A stretch of 64,000 bases of DNA from Rotaria sordida. Taxonomy: Eukaryota; Rotifera; Eurotatoria; Philodinida; Philodinidae. The notes under the pieces were generated by a model, which was not told the origin of the DNA, did no database searches, and saw only the letters and a list, made by a program, of their open reading frames with translations. The stretch's first letter is position 1; each line of letters starts with the position of its first letter. The stretch lies in contig CAJNOL010000824.1 of NCBI GenBank assembly GCA_905250125.1, forward strand, positions 1 to 64,000. The letters run 5' to 3'. Of the stretch, positions 22,829 to 48,760 are shown one piece after another. The position numbers and the translations under genes were made by a program.

Positions 22829-24074
22829 AAATACTAAATGTTGACTATGTGTAACGATACTGTTTATATTTGGTTGCTTCGAGAAAATACCTTAGGGAGA
22901 GAAGAAGAGAGAAAGAGAAAAAAGAAGAGAAGTAAACCAATCGAGAGTTAGTATATAGAGGAAATAATTCTTTTTCTTCGATTAATATCTTGTTTGGACT
23001 TACGTCTAAGTTTTTCGAACGTTAGAACCTTACAAACAATTAACACACATATTTATATATATATATGTTTCTAATCGCATTAGAGAAAATAGTGGGTGGA
23101 ATTTGTTGATCATGCTCTTCTATTTTCTAGTTTTTTTTTTTTTTAATACAGAAAGATTAAATGAATAATCATTAAATTCTTTTTAATTTCTTTTCTTATT
23201 AAAGTTATTAGGGGAGAAGAAAAAAAAAACGTAAACAAAAGAAACATAGACAATAATTTCAAGTGTCATTTTTTAGTAGAACAGCTGTGATGCATTGTAT
23301 TTATTCATAAAACAATAGAAACTCATGAAAACAAAAGACCAAAAATGTATCTTACGGGAGACGTATGGAGCGTGATGCCCTTCCCTTTCTGAAATTCATC
23401 CACATAACAATTCTCGTACTATTGAAAATTATTCTTGAAGTACCTCTTTTTCTAGTACTCAATCACTCAGTGTTCCATACTAAGTTACGCCTCTGAAAAA
23501 GTAATTCAAATATATAATGAATTCATGCATAATATTACTTTTATTATAGGTATCTATACATAAATATCTTATTTATTAATATTTATCAATAGAATGTATT
23601 ATGGCAAAACTCATAAATATGAGAGTGTACTTCATATTCTATATAAAAGTTAATTTAAGTTCCAAATAAGCAGCAATAAATCTAGAATTTTGAATTGGAA
23701 TGAAAAATTTTTTCGAAGAAGAATGTAATATAATTAAAAATCACTATGTAAGGTTCATCCGCATTAGTAAAATTTTGTTTTTGTTGAACAAAAAAGACGG
23801 AAAACAATTTCCTGAAGGTGAAGACGACTATCTTGTCACTTCCGCCTCCCTGATTTCTATCGAAAAACTATTCAATCTTTTAGAAAAAATTTTTTTTTAT
23901 CCTATAAATAAATTTAAAATACAAAAATAATAAAATATAAATTTGGAGAAAAAAAAAACATTGTTGTTCTTTCTTTCGTTAAACAATATGAAATATTGTT
24001 TCTTATGTATTTTTAGATAATCATTGAGTCATTATGTTGAATCTCAATTATATTCATATTATTCATTCTGATTA
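22829..24074. other. Intergenic between divergent genes, no gene seen
   Basis: About 1.25 kb separating the starts of the minus-strand precursor gene and the plus-strand TMEM62-like gene; it should hold both promoters. It is AT-rich, with a purine-rich GAGAAGAGAG stretch around 22890-22930 (minus-strand 5' side) and a short TA run near 23053-23065. The open frame at 23700-23930 shows no motif and was not accepted. Confidence 0.5.
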
Positions 24075-27000
24075 ATGTTTTCATTTTTCTTCTTGATTCT
24101 TTTTCTTCTAAATATTATCACAAATTATTCATTAATATTTAATAGACAATCTATTATATCTAATGAATATCTTGGTAATACTGGAAAGCATCTTTTTTAT
24201 TTTGTGCAAGTAATTATATTCTTTAGAGCAAAAAAAAATAATAATAATAATTCAACTATTTTATTAGATAACAGATACTCATATAACTCATCTCGGTCAT
24301 GCTGATCGAAGGCAACAATTTGAACAATTTTGTAATCATATTATAAAAACATTAGTAAAACCACAAGTTACTATTTTAACAGGTAAATAAACTCTAATTG
24401 TTCATTTTTTGCTTTTTCAATAATTGGATAACAAATTATTTTAATACTAAAAGGTGATCTTGTGAACAGTGTAAGCAGTTCAAAGGATCAATTATTTGGA
24501 ACAACACAATATGAACAAGAATGGAATATTTATAGAGATATATTAATTCGAACTAATGTTACAAAACATACAAAATGGCTTGATATAAGAGGAAATCATG
24601 GTAAAAGAAGAAGAAAAAAAAATAGATAACTTTATTTCGAAATTAAATTTTTATTATTCTAATAAATAGATGCATTTATGGATCCAGATCCAGATTCATT
24701 AAAAAGTTTCTATCGGTATTCATTTTTCTATTTTGAATTTTTCTTTTTTGAATCAAATAATTTTTGTTATTTTAAGTATTTATTCACATCAAGGACATGA
24801 TCATAGTGGTTCATATGAATATACATTAACAACAAAAGATGATGATACTTATTCATTTGTTGGTATTGATATGTGTCCACGACCAGGTCTTGGTCGTCCA
24901 TTTAATTTCCTTGGTCATATTAGTAAAGTAAATATAATTATTTATTTATTCTAAAGAAATTTTTATTTTTTGAAATATTTAGAAAGAAATGAAAATTTTA
25001 AAAAAATTATTTAAAAAAACTAAAAATTCTACTGCAACAATATTCTTCGGTCATTATCCATTATCATTTACTTATTCAAAAGGAATTGATCAAATAATGA
25101 AATATGGTTTAGTTTATATAAATGGTCATCTTCATTCCGGTATAAAACATTTATATGCTCATCATTCAAATGGTTTACTTGAACTTGAATTAGGAGATTG
25201 GAAAGATAAACGACGGTAAAAATAATTTTGTTTATTTTTATTTTCTTAATAAAAAAATAAAAAAAAAATATTTTTACTTTTGTAAAGATTTCGTATATTA
25301 ACCATTGATTCGGGTTTATTATCTTTCGAAGATTTTCGATTTAGTCAATCTATTTATGCTATTATATCAAATCCAAAAGCAGCAAAATTTCTAACATCAA
25401 GAGAACCATTCTATCGTCTAAATCAAAGTACACATATCAGGTTATTTAAAAAAAACAAAACAAATATAAAAAGATTTTATTCATTTAAAAGAAAGAATTT
25501 TTTTCTTTTTAGAATTGTTATTTTTTCAAAATTATCTATTATTAATGTAAATATTTCTATTGATGAACAATATATTGGTTCAGCTATTCAATCAATTGAT
25601 AATCAAAATTTATTTATTTTTCCATGGAATACAAGTTTATATAATGATGAAAAACTTCATAAAATATTTGTTGAAATTAAAGTAAAAGAAATTTTTGTTT
25701 TTTTTTAAATAAATTTATTCAATATATTATTTATATAATTTAAGGATAATGGAAATAATACAGTAATTTTACAACATGAATTTTCTCTATCATTATTAAA
25801 AAAAACAAAATGGTATCAATCGAAAATAATTCTTACTATTCATCAACCAACTTTTGTAAAAAAAAAAGAAACAAATCCAAATATATATATATATATATAT
25901 ATTTTTGTATTTCTTAGGGTTTTATTATTTTAATTTCATCTTTATGTTTATATATTCTTATATTATTATATTATCGCTATCAAGTAAAACAAAATTCATG
26001 TAAGTCAAAACTTAGAAATCAATTACATAAAATAGATTTCTTGATACATTAACTATGTATGTGAAGGTAATCAAATAAACAAAATGAGATTAGATCGTAG
26101 GTGGAGATACAATAACAGATTATAAAAATGAGTAATATTATAATACTACATTAACATAAAGGTCAAACATCAACAAAAAAAAAAAAATACTAAAACATAT
26201 GTCGTAGTATCATTACGGGATAATATATGTATACCATGTTTGTCAATTATTTCTACGCATAAGAATAGATATTATGTAGTTAATACAAAAAACATAATGA
26301 AATGTTTGATTAACTATTTTCTTATGATTGATAGTTTTGTTAAAAATATGACGAATGTTATTTCTTGTTGTTTTTGTTTCCCTTATGAATTAACGAAAAT
26401 AAGAAAATAAAATCTTCTATTTTTTTCTTTCAGCTAATTTTATTATTCGTTTTACATTATGGAATCAATTTCGTCTTCGAATGATATGTCTTTGTTCAGT
26501 AGATTTTATATTTTATTCATTATTTAGTTTTTCTTTGTATTATTTTATCGGTAAAAATCTTCATTTTCTTATATAATCAATTAGATATTTCTATTTCATA
26601 AGGTCCATGGTATATCGGATATTTAACATCAAGTCATTTTGGTGTCACTTTTCTTTGGGGTACATTAATACAACAAGTTTATTTACCACCCGATGCACAA
26701 ATATTTGTAGGAATTTTTCAAGTAATTTATATGAAAAACATAAAAGTTTTCATTTTAGTATAATTTATTTTGTTAATTTTAGCTATATTTCTTTATATTT
26801 CCATTAACATATAGTTTAAGTTCATCATGTTTTTATCGTTATATTCAACAACTTGAATCAAATACAAGGATAATTAAATATCATTTTAATTACTGTTATC
26901 GAATCTATACAATTTATATTCTATTTATATATACATTAGTTTTTATTTTATTTTGGTCATTTCTAATGACTGCATCATATAAATTATCTTGGATACTATC

Positions 27001-27154
27001 ACCATTTGGTTTGATATTAGTTTTATTTTCATTAATTCTTTATGTAAAATCTCATCGATTGAAAATCGAAGATTTTAAATTAAAAAAAGCAACTGAAACA
27101 ATGATTTCAATCAATCACGATAATTCAAAATTAATTCATCAAGTCGAGGAATGA
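24075..27154 (+). CDS. TMEM62: TMEM62-like membrane metallophosphatase
   Basis: Thirteen exons in phase: 24075-24209, 24268-24382, 24454-24600, 24670-24715, 24777-24927, 24983-25215, 25288-25440, 25513-25681, 25745-25855, 25918-25999, 26434-26550, 26603-26721 and 26783-27154 (649 residues; human TMEM62 is close to this). An N-terminal hydrophobic segment is followed by a calcineurin-like phosphoesterase domain with its metal-binding motifs in order: DTHITHLGHAD, TGDLVNS, RGNHDAF, FFGHYP and GHLHSG. ELGDWKDKRRFR follows, typical of TMEM62. After a beta-rich region come several transmembrane helices, the first encoded at 25918-25999 (FIILISSLCLYILILLYY). It is predicted to be an integral membrane protein whose phosphoesterase domain lies on the luminal or outer side. 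The substrate of this family is not known to me. All metal ligands visible by motif are intact. Confidence 0.9.
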
Positions 27155-27275
27155 TAAGAATTTTTAGATGCAATTAAATTTCAATAATCTATGTACAGAT
27201 ATATCAAATTATTTTTATAGATAGTTTATTAATTTAATCGAGTATAATATTAATCATGCATTTTTTTTTTTTTGT

Positions 27276-27281
27276 AATAAA
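27276..27281 (+). promoter_or_regulatory. Likely polyadenylation signal of the TMEM62-like gene
   Basis: AATAAA about 120 bp downstream of the stop codon, just after a poly-T run. It is the first AATAAA after the stop that I noticed. Confidence 0.45.
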
Positions 27282-28072
27282 AAAATTTCGAATAAGATTG
27301 ATAACAGTGTTTATTGGAGATAATACAACGATTTTGAGAAAAAAATCTAACAAATGTGAATAATTTCTATAAGACAATATGTCAGTGATTGATTATTAAT
27401 CAAAAAATCGAACTACTAACTAAATTTCATTATAAGTGGTTTTTTTTCGCAAACTATAATATTCATCTATATCGATTGTTTCTTAGGAAAATTTTGTCGA
27501 ACAAAATATTTCATAGAAAATAGATCCTAATTAATCTAATTATATTATCTAGAAGATATTTAAGTTTCTCTTCAGAAAAACCGAAATCCCGATAAACATG
27601 TGGAAAGATTGTCTGAAATGTGATCTGTCATAATCGAGATGGATTATTGGTCGACATCCCATTTTTAATGTAATTTTCGACGATTTCTATCATCTTCGTT
27701 CGAAAAACACATTTTTTTTTTATAAGTATGGATTTTATGATTTTCATATAGGTAAATAGGAGCTTTGGTAAGTTTTAAAAGTTTCGTAACAAGTTTTACT
27801 AAGTTTCGAAGGTGAAACAGCTTTTTCAATACTCAAGAAAAATTAACTAACTATAGTCCTATCAACTAAAAGTAGAACTTGAATTTTGATTATTTTTTCA
27901 AAATTTTTCTAAATGCACTTATCCATTCTTATTTAATCGATATTGTATCTATACATGATTGGTGTGTGGTTGTGTAGTACAACTTGTCTACAGTTTATAC
28001 TATTGATATCGTTTCATATTCAATAAATAGAAAGGAATAAATAAAAATTCTTTAGTTTTGAGGGTGTGGGTA

Positions 28073-28416
28073 TTAATTTGATTTTTACTTGTTCATTGTT
28101 CATTGCGAAATGGATGATGGCATGACATTAGAGAGAAAACACCAGATAGTACTATATTGCTGTATGAAATCAATTAACTCCTTTCCTTTATTATAAAAGA
28201 ATCAACAAGAAGATAATTGTGGCTTGGTGAGAAAAAAGTTTTAGCTCTACCTTTCTTTTCATCATGGCGCAATTATCTTCTTGTTGACTCTTTTATAACA
28301 AAGGAAAGGAGTTAATTGATTTCATACTGCAATATAGTAGTATCTGGTGTTCTCTCTCTAATGTCATGCCATCATCCATTTCGCAATGAACAGGGAACAA
28401 GTAAAAATCAAATGAA
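28073..28416. repeat. Foldback (palindromic MITE-like) element, about 147-bp arms
   Basis: The left arm (28073-28220) and right arm (28270-28416) are near-perfect inverted copies: only a few mismatches and single-base indels along about 147 bp, with a loop of about 49 bp. Arm identity is above 90% by eye, higher than for most other palindromes in this window, so it is probably young or maintained. It lies in intergenic DNA downstream of the TMEM62-like gene. I did not find a convincing target duplication. Confidence 0.8.
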
Positions 28417-29858
28417 CTACTTTTGACTCGTATTTTGTGAATATCTTACTAAAACGTCAGAGTATATAGCTGAAAATTTTATCATGGTCTCAACGTATTC
28501 TAAAAACTTCAAACGATATGAAAGTATCTGACACTCAAACAATTTTTGAAAGAAGAATGAACTGTATACAAAGTGATCTTATTTTTTTTTTGGAAAATCC
28601 ATAACCAACAGATTTTTATTCCTTATCTAATTGAATCATTGAAATATAACGCCTTGTTGGCATTCACATAATAGTAAATATTATCATGGTCCGTGAATTT
28701 CAATCGAATACAGTTAATGATCATTTATAATTAACATTAATTTTATCTAATATCTATTTCGAAATCTATCTATTAGAACTTTATTGTACAACACAGGTGT
28801 TTCACTGAGTTATGGATTTGCATAAATTTTTGTTTTCAATTCTTTTTAGTATTTAGTATAAAAATTCTTTTGTATGTTAATTTGGAAGAAAAAAAAATCG
28901 ACATTTTTCTTTTGTTCTTTTGATTTTTCGAGAGAAAAAACTAAATAGTTTTATTAAAAATATCATTATTATATTCAAAAATAAGTGAAATTATTACAAT
29001 AAGATCAAAAAATATCTTTAAATAGAGTTGCACCAATTTCTAGAACATAATGTCACAGATGAGATCTTTTCTTATTTAGAATGTAACTCCCTGTTTATAT
29101 TGATATTAGATTTCTTTTTTGGTCTATCTAAGGCTGTGGTCGAAATTCATGGAATAGAAAACAAAGACTTCTGAATCAGTCGAAAGTACGTATTTTTAAG
29201 TTTTTCTACGACAAAGCTCAGTTGATTTTACATTAGATGAAAAGAGCGTTCAAAACTTTTTACAACTCGCATTAAAAATCGTTGAAAGTTGGTAATGTTC
29301 AATACTGAAAATGTTTCAATGTTCGAATAGAAATTCGAGGAATTGATTCGTCCCTACTTAAAAACTGCATATCTAGTATTAAGAACTACTAAATCCCTGA
29401 CAATTTTTCATGCCTGTCGTAATAGACCAAAAAAAAAAATGAATCAGAGTTAGAGACATGGAGGGCCAAAGTTTTTGGTTCCGGTAACTTTTTTATCTAT
29501 CGGTCTAGAGAAAACTATTTTAGAATTTCTTCGTATCACGTCTAAAATAATTCTTCAATACTCTGTTTTTTTTTATTTATTTAACTAACGACTAGCATTT
29601 TGTTTTATCATCTTTCTTCAATTATGCTCTCATTCATATGGTTTAAAAGATAACTTGCTTAAAAGCATAGAATATTTTACTATAAACTGGTGTTCCGGTC
29701 CCAATTTCAGCAATTGTTCTTTCTTGTGGTTCTGCGCATGCACAAGCAGGGCTGATATTAATAATTAACAGGAAGTTACAATCTGAATAAGATTAAAAAA
29801 GTCATCTTTGAGATAATGTTCTAGGGATCGGTGCATTCCTATCTTTTAACGTACAAAA

Positions 29859-32800
29859 TTAAACATGAGAAAACATTTGTTGATTTAATTGTTTACATAT
29901 ATATCTAACTTGTGTTTTTAAATCTTCATGATGATTTATTTGATAAATATGAATTACTTTTCCTGATGATTTTATAATTAAATTAATAATTGTTTGTAAA
30001 TAAATAATAATTTGTTGATAAATATTATTTGATATAAAAATAAGATCATATTTTTTCCAATCATTATTTATATGAAATGGTTTACCTTGTAAAATTGTTT
30101 TAGTTGTTAAATTTGAATTAATGAAATGTTGATCATCATCAATAAAATAAGCTAATACTGTAGTTTTATTTGATGATTTTGATTGAAATAATTGAAGAAG
30201 ATCATCACTAAGTATAAATGGATATTGATGATACCAACTTTCAATTCGATGTTCTTGATCAGTTATTAATATAAAACGTGGATCATTTTTATTATATGAA
30301 GATTTTATCTCCATAGCACTACGAGAACGTGGAACTTGAGGTTTTAATTTTATCTTAGATTTTAATGAAATATTTGAAAGAATTTCTGAACAATTAGATG
30401 ATTCAGAAACTATTGGACCAGCTGTCTTTTCTATTTCTTCTTCTTGTTTTACGTCTGGAAATCGAGGAGAAGGTATTGATGAGACTAGAGGATCATCATT
30501 ATTCGATACATCCGATGTTAATAAGTGAACATGTTTCTCGGTAGTCGATTGTATTAACGTTGATGGTGAAGCAGAACGAATACGTCCTAATGCTGTTGAT
30601 GGTGGTTTTATTTGTTTAGTTTTTATTTTCAATGAATGATTATTAGCCATTAATAGAGGAGAATGCAGTGGTTTGGCTGCTACAGTTAATGGTTCAAAGG
30701 TTGGATGAGAATAAGTTTCTGTTGCTCGTCGTTTTATCCGAGTACGAGATAAAGGATTTTGTGAAATTGGTATCATTGTTGGTGTACGAATAATATTTGA
30801 AGTAGGCCTTAAATTCATTGATGAATGTTTACCTATTTTTAAAAAGTTTCTTTTTAAAATTTATTTACGTATTTTATTATGATATTTGATCAACGAAATG
30901 AATGATCAGATAATGAATTAGACTAGTCATTTATCTATGATAGAAGAATATCAGAATTTAGATGAGTCTAAATCAGAGCTGTCAGTCTGGCAAGTAGAGT
31001 CCATCAGATTCCGTCCGAATTCAGAAAATTTTGGACTCGATAGGCTCTGCTGGCAGGTCACCAGTCTAGGCTGAATTTTGGAATTCTGGCTTGGCCTGAT
31101 CCGTCCATATAATATTGGATCGAGCTAGACCAGATCAAAGTTGTTAACCTGTGTATAATGTAATATTATTTTCTGTAGTATAACTTGAAACAGAAAATGG
31201 CAGCAAAAGCTCATGATACTGTGGGGATATCGGTGTGAGTCACCTCTTCACACATGGTCACCCATATGCACACCCTATCTTCATGTAAATTAAATGGATT
31301 TTTAAAAAACAGAAATATCAATGGGTCTGGTTTATTCTGCATGCTACCGAGCCAAGTCGAAAAAAGGTCTCTTGACAGCTCTGCCCTAAGTTATCGAGAA
31401 AATGTTCTTTCTATTGTTAGAAGCAATTGTACAGTAATATATCCACCTGACCAAAATAAACTGAAAACCGTATTTTTTTTTGATTATTTCTTCTCACTAT
31501 CATTATTCTATCTCATATTTATATCATAGATACATCCTCAATTACGTAACCTATTCTGAAAGTTTCACTTCTATAGAGTGAGAATTGGTCGAGAAAACAA
31601 TAAATATGTCTCATGTAGTTATGTATTACTGAGACCATATTTTTTTATTTTTTTGATTTCTCTATCATTTTAGATGCTATTTAGAATATCGTGTGGTAGT
31701 TAGGTACTTCTGAGACATGAATATGCAACGAGACATCTTAAGATGTCTCGTTGCACAGTCATGTCTCAAAACTACGTAACTACCACACGATATTCTAAAT
31801 AGGATCTAAAATGATAGAGAAATCAAAAAAATAGAAAATATTATTCCAGTAATACATAACTACATAAGACATATTTATTGTTTTCTCTGCCAATTCTCAG
31901 TCTATAGAAGTGAAACTTTCAGAACAGGTTACGCAATTGAGGATGTATCTATGATATAAATATGAGATAGAACAATGATAGTGCGAAGAAATAATGGAAA
32001 ATATACGGTTTTCGATTTATTTTGACCATGAAAACATATCAATTTATGTATAGAAATAATTCGAATGAAATCTCATTGAGGATTTTCTTGAGAATGATAT
32101 ATCTGAATCGCCCTTCATTCAGAACTATGTATACCATGTCGATCCTGATGTGTTATAAGTATTCGGAAAACAGTTTGCACCTTTAGCTTATTGCTGCGGG
32201 GATACTACATTTTTATGATACTTTTTAACTTAGTGCGTTAGTCCATCTCAGGAACAAGAGGAAAATTGGCTTCCAAATTTTGACTTGAGACTTTGCACAG
32301 AGATAGGATTTAATGAGAATAGTTTATGGTGAAAGTTTCAAGCCTTTTGATTTGCTTCTATTCTTATATCACGATAGGAGCAAATCAAAAGGTTTGAAAC
32401 TTTCACCATAAACTTATTCTCGACAAAGTCTGTCTCTGTGCAAAGTTTCAAGTCGAAACTCGAAAAACAGTTTTTCCTGTGTTGTTGAAAGGAGGAGTAC
32501 CGTATTGAGTTAAAAAATACTATAAAAAATTATTATTCTCGCAGCAATAAGTTAAAAGCCTAAACTCTTTTCAGCGATATTCAAAGCTCCTTAGGGCCTA
32601 CATGATGTTCACAGTTCCGACTTAAAAGCGACAAATCATTTGAACAACTTATCTTGTACGAATGGAAATAGTAATTGAATTTTTATGAGAACTGTTACAA
32701 CATTTTAGGAAAGAAAATGTATTTTATGAAATGAATACATTTGCATTCTTCAATAAAATTCTATTTAATTATTTCAATGATATATAACTTACCAACCTGA

Positions 32801-33454
32801 TTCATGTTTAAATTTGTTGATTTTGTTGTCTTCAGATTGTTGATTAATAACTTGTTTAAGTGCTTCAAATGAAAATCCATCACAATTAAAAAGTGACGTA
32901 GATGGATCTACAACAACTTGTTCATTTGTTGCAAGACGTTTTAATTCAGCTAATGATTCTCTCAATTGAAACCAAGTATCTGAATCAATTTGAGCGTGTT
33001 TTTGAGTTTGTTGTTTTAATCGTATTCTTTCTTGCATATGTTTACGTCGTTCATGTGTTTGTTTTGGAAAATTTTTTAATAAAATTTCTTCTGAATTTGT
33101 ATTTACTGGAATTGTCAATTGAGCTGATTTAACTCGAATAGGTTGTAAATGATAAGGTGGATAAGTCGATGAGACTAATGATATGTTATCAATTGTTGAA
33201 CAAATATCAGGTGTTGGAGTTGGTTGATGAAGTGGTGGAGGTGAAAAAAGACGTGATTCTCTTAAAATGTGAGCATTATGTCGACTAAGATATTTTCTTG
33301 ATAAAGTTTCAATTTGATTTCGATTATCAACACGTAATTTAAACATATGATTAGTATTGTTATTTGGTAAACTTGTATTTGATCGAGTTATTGATGTTGA
33401 CCAAGAAGGAAATTGATAAAAATTTCCAAGAGATGATTCATCATAATAATTCAT
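29859..33454 (-). CDS. Unrecognised Ser/Thr-rich protein, two exons
   Basis: I do not recognise this protein. Exon 1 is 32793-33454 (Met at 33454, stop in frame upstream) and ends at a strong GTAAGT donor. The most consistent partner is 29859-30807, after an ATTTAAG acceptor, giving about 536 residues (junction HESGW/PTSN). An alternative uses a GTTGGT donor 4 bp earlier and the TAG acceptor at 30833, giving about 543 residues. The first half is polar and proline-rich (SPPPLHQPTPTPD) with a basic helical stretch (THERRKHMQERIRLKQQTQK). The second half has a low-complexity linker and a more ordered C-terminus from about FILITDQEHRIESWYHQYPF to the end, with aliphatic helices. No signal peptide or transmembrane segment is seen. 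The roughly 2 kb intron contains a hAT-like element and two palindromes. Two separate genes cannot be excluded. Confidence 0.6.
30974..31383. mobile_element. Small hAT-like element in the intron of the Ser/Thr-rich gene
   Basis: The left end CAGAGCTGTCAG (30974) and the right end, which reads CAGAGCTGTCAA in reverse complement (ending 31383), form a short terminal inverted repeat of 11 matching bases. The body starts with GC-richer degenerate repeats (TCTGGC, CTGGCAGG) typical of subterminal regions. The flanking 8-mers GTCTAAAT (30966-30973) and CCCTAAGT (31384-31391) agree at only 5 of 8 positions, so the target duplication is at best decayed. No coding capacity is recognisable. Confidence 0.5.
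31450..32027. repeat. Palindromic element with perfect centre, about 290-bp arms
   Basis: Left arm 31450-31739 and right arm 31740-32027 are inverted copies with no loop. The centre is a perfect 30-bp palindrome (31725-31754) around CTTAAG. Arms match clearly along their length with scattered differences. It lies in the intron of the unrecognised Ser/Thr-rich gene, so its transcript could form a long hairpin. The frame reading into its left side (31254-31529) is not a gene. Confidence 0.8.
32181..32558. repeat. Foldback element, about 180-bp arms
   Basis: An inverted repeat centred near 32362. The outer ends read CTTTAGCTTATTGCTGC on the left (32181-32197) and the complement of GCAGCAATAAGTTAAAAG on the right (32541-32558). 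The inner arms share GGTGAAAGTTT and CAAATCAAAAGG-type sequence. Part of the middle of each arm is diverged. It lies in the same intron as the palindrome at 31450-32027. Confidence 0.7.
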
Positions 33455-33601
33455 TCTCGATTTATCTTTTTTTATCTAAAATCAGTTTTCGTTTTTAAAA
33501 ACTATTGGTAAAAAAGAAAACTCAAAAATGAAAAAAAAAACCGTTAGACATATGTTTATAGTTTGCATTATTAATTAATGATTGAAGAAAAAAACAAACA
33601 A

Positions 33602-46798
<13,197 letters not shown>

Positions 46799-47593
46799 TA
46801 TGAATAGTAAAAAAATTAATATTCAAACATTTAGACAAGAATTTAATAAGATTACAAACAGTATATAAATATATACGTCACCATCGAATCGTTCATTGCT
46901 ATGAAACGAATGTTGATAGAAGTTCGAAAATAAGAGGGCGACACTTATGCATCTGTCATCAACAAGCGACATCGAATACAGTCATCAATAAGAATCTTAT
47001 TCATTCATATTCCATTAATTAAGAGAAAAAAAACAGTATTTCGCATTTGAATATCCATTCATAAGCAATTCTAAATCGGTTATTTTTGATTATATATAAT
47101 ACATAAATATAATTGATCTTTTTCTTTTGTTCTTTATATTATGCGTATAAAAACCAATTACTGTATTTAGAAAAAACGAAAGCAACTATGCATGTCATAT
47201 TCAAATGCGTTAAATGACTTAATACGTTAAAAAAGCCAATAAAAAAATTATTGAGATTAAGTTTTATAAATGGTAAATGTCAAATCTAATCATCATTATC
47301 AATAAATAAAGAAAAAAAATCACAAGATAAGAACAAAAAAAGTCAATGGATATATCGATTGATGCAATGATAACTTATAGATTGAACCATATATGCATAT
47401 TATCGATTCGAACAGTAACATATGAAAAAGTTCTAATTTATGCTGTTGTCCTCTATCTTAATGTGTTTGTCAGCGTTGATTAGAACGAGAGCATGTCGTT
47501 CTTCTAAAAAAGAATAAATATACAAATGAAATGACAACAACAATCATTTAGCAAGATAAATATCGGACATTGTCATCAATGTCAATCAATATA

Positions 47594-47630
<37 letters not shown>

Positions 47631-48142
47631 CTATGGGCTTGTCATAAAATATATATATAGTCAAAGAAATTTGAATAATGTGAATTGTCAAAAAAAAAAA
47701 TTAAGTTTTGTTAAATATTAGTCTATCTGACTTTTATTTTTGTTTAACACAATAAGTCATTTATCTGTATCATCATCGTCAATAAATCAATCGTTCGTTC
47801 TTTGACTGATTTCTTCATGACAGAATATTGTTATTGCGACGTTAAAAAAATAACGATTGATAATGAATGATTAATGTTAGTCGCATTTGCAACAATCTTA
47901 TGTGAAGCCTCATTTACTTAACGATTGATCAAGACCATTATTAGTTAAAGAGAAGATTTGACTAATGAAAGACCAATAATGATGATTATACACACATCAA
48001 GACAACACGTGTATCTCTCGACATGTTTTCTCTTATTATCTGTCGGTCAGCTAATGGCGATGACAAGTCGATAGAGAAGTTAACCTCTTCTGTCACAACT
48101 GTCGGCATTCATCATTTCAATTAATGTTGGTTATTATCGAGG

Positions 48143-48191
<49 letters not shown>

Positions 48192-48760
48192 TTTTTAAAG
48201 AACATTTCATATTACTGTCATTGAATGATTAATATTTATTTTAAAATAAATGATATATCTGTTTAATATTGAATATAATTTATTTTATGAACATATTTGA
48301 CATGAATCGTGTGTTTGTTACACGTTTATCATTTAAAAATATATATTTATGCCGATTGACAAATGATAGATGAATGTATATGTAAAATCCAAGTTAGAAA
48401 TCGGCACGCTACATCGCCATCAGAGAGAATAAATGGCATCTCTTATTCATTATTGTCATCACTCATCGTTTTCTTTCTAATTGTCATATGTCAAGCAGTA
48501 GTGCACGTATATTCGCTTGGGAGTCTCAAGTATGATCATCATTTATCACACATACAAATCCGTTCTTGTTTTTTTTTTCTTCTTTTCTCGTTTTTTTTTT
48601 TTTGCTTTCTCTTTCTCTTTCTCTATATGACTGTAAAAGAGAGAGAGCGAGAAAGAACAGAAACAGAGATATAAGGAAAAGCTTTAATTCATTGACTTCA
48701 TAGATAAAGAGTAGAAATAATAACAAACAATCATCATTGTCATCAAAAAAAAAAAGCAAA
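46799..48760. other. Intergenic between divergent EML and zinc-finger genes; TA microsatellites
   Basis: About 2 kb separating the start of the minus-strand EML gene from the start of the plus-strand zinc-finger gene. It holds long AT dinucleotide runs at about 47589-47629 and 48146-48187 and purine/pyrimidine-biased repeats at about 48560-48670. Both promoters should lie here, but I cannot identify specific elements. No coding exon was seen; the overlapping frames at 48363-48674 and 48526-48759 are low-complexity. Confidence 0.55.
48146..48187. repeat. AT dinucleotide microsatellite
   Basis: An uninterrupted AT run of about 42 bases in the EML/zinc-finger intergenic region. A similar, slightly interrupted run lies at about 47589-47629. 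Confidence 0.9.

Larger units (their letters stand above)
27155..29858. other. Intergenic between convergent genes; one foldback repeat
   Basis: A 2.7 kb stretch between the ends of the TMEM62-like gene (plus) and the unrecognised Ser/Thr-rich gene (minus). The only structure I can support is the foldback at 28073-28416. The rest is AT-rich with no exon-like frame. Confidence 0.55.

Noticed and set aside
23700..23930. 76-codon plus-strand open frame upstream of the TMEM62-like gene
   Set aside because: No domain, no joining exon and composition like non-coding DNA.
31254..31529. 91-codon plus-strand open frame
   Set aside because: It straddles the end of a hAT-like element and the left arm of a palindrome, so it is transposon-derived non-coding sequence.
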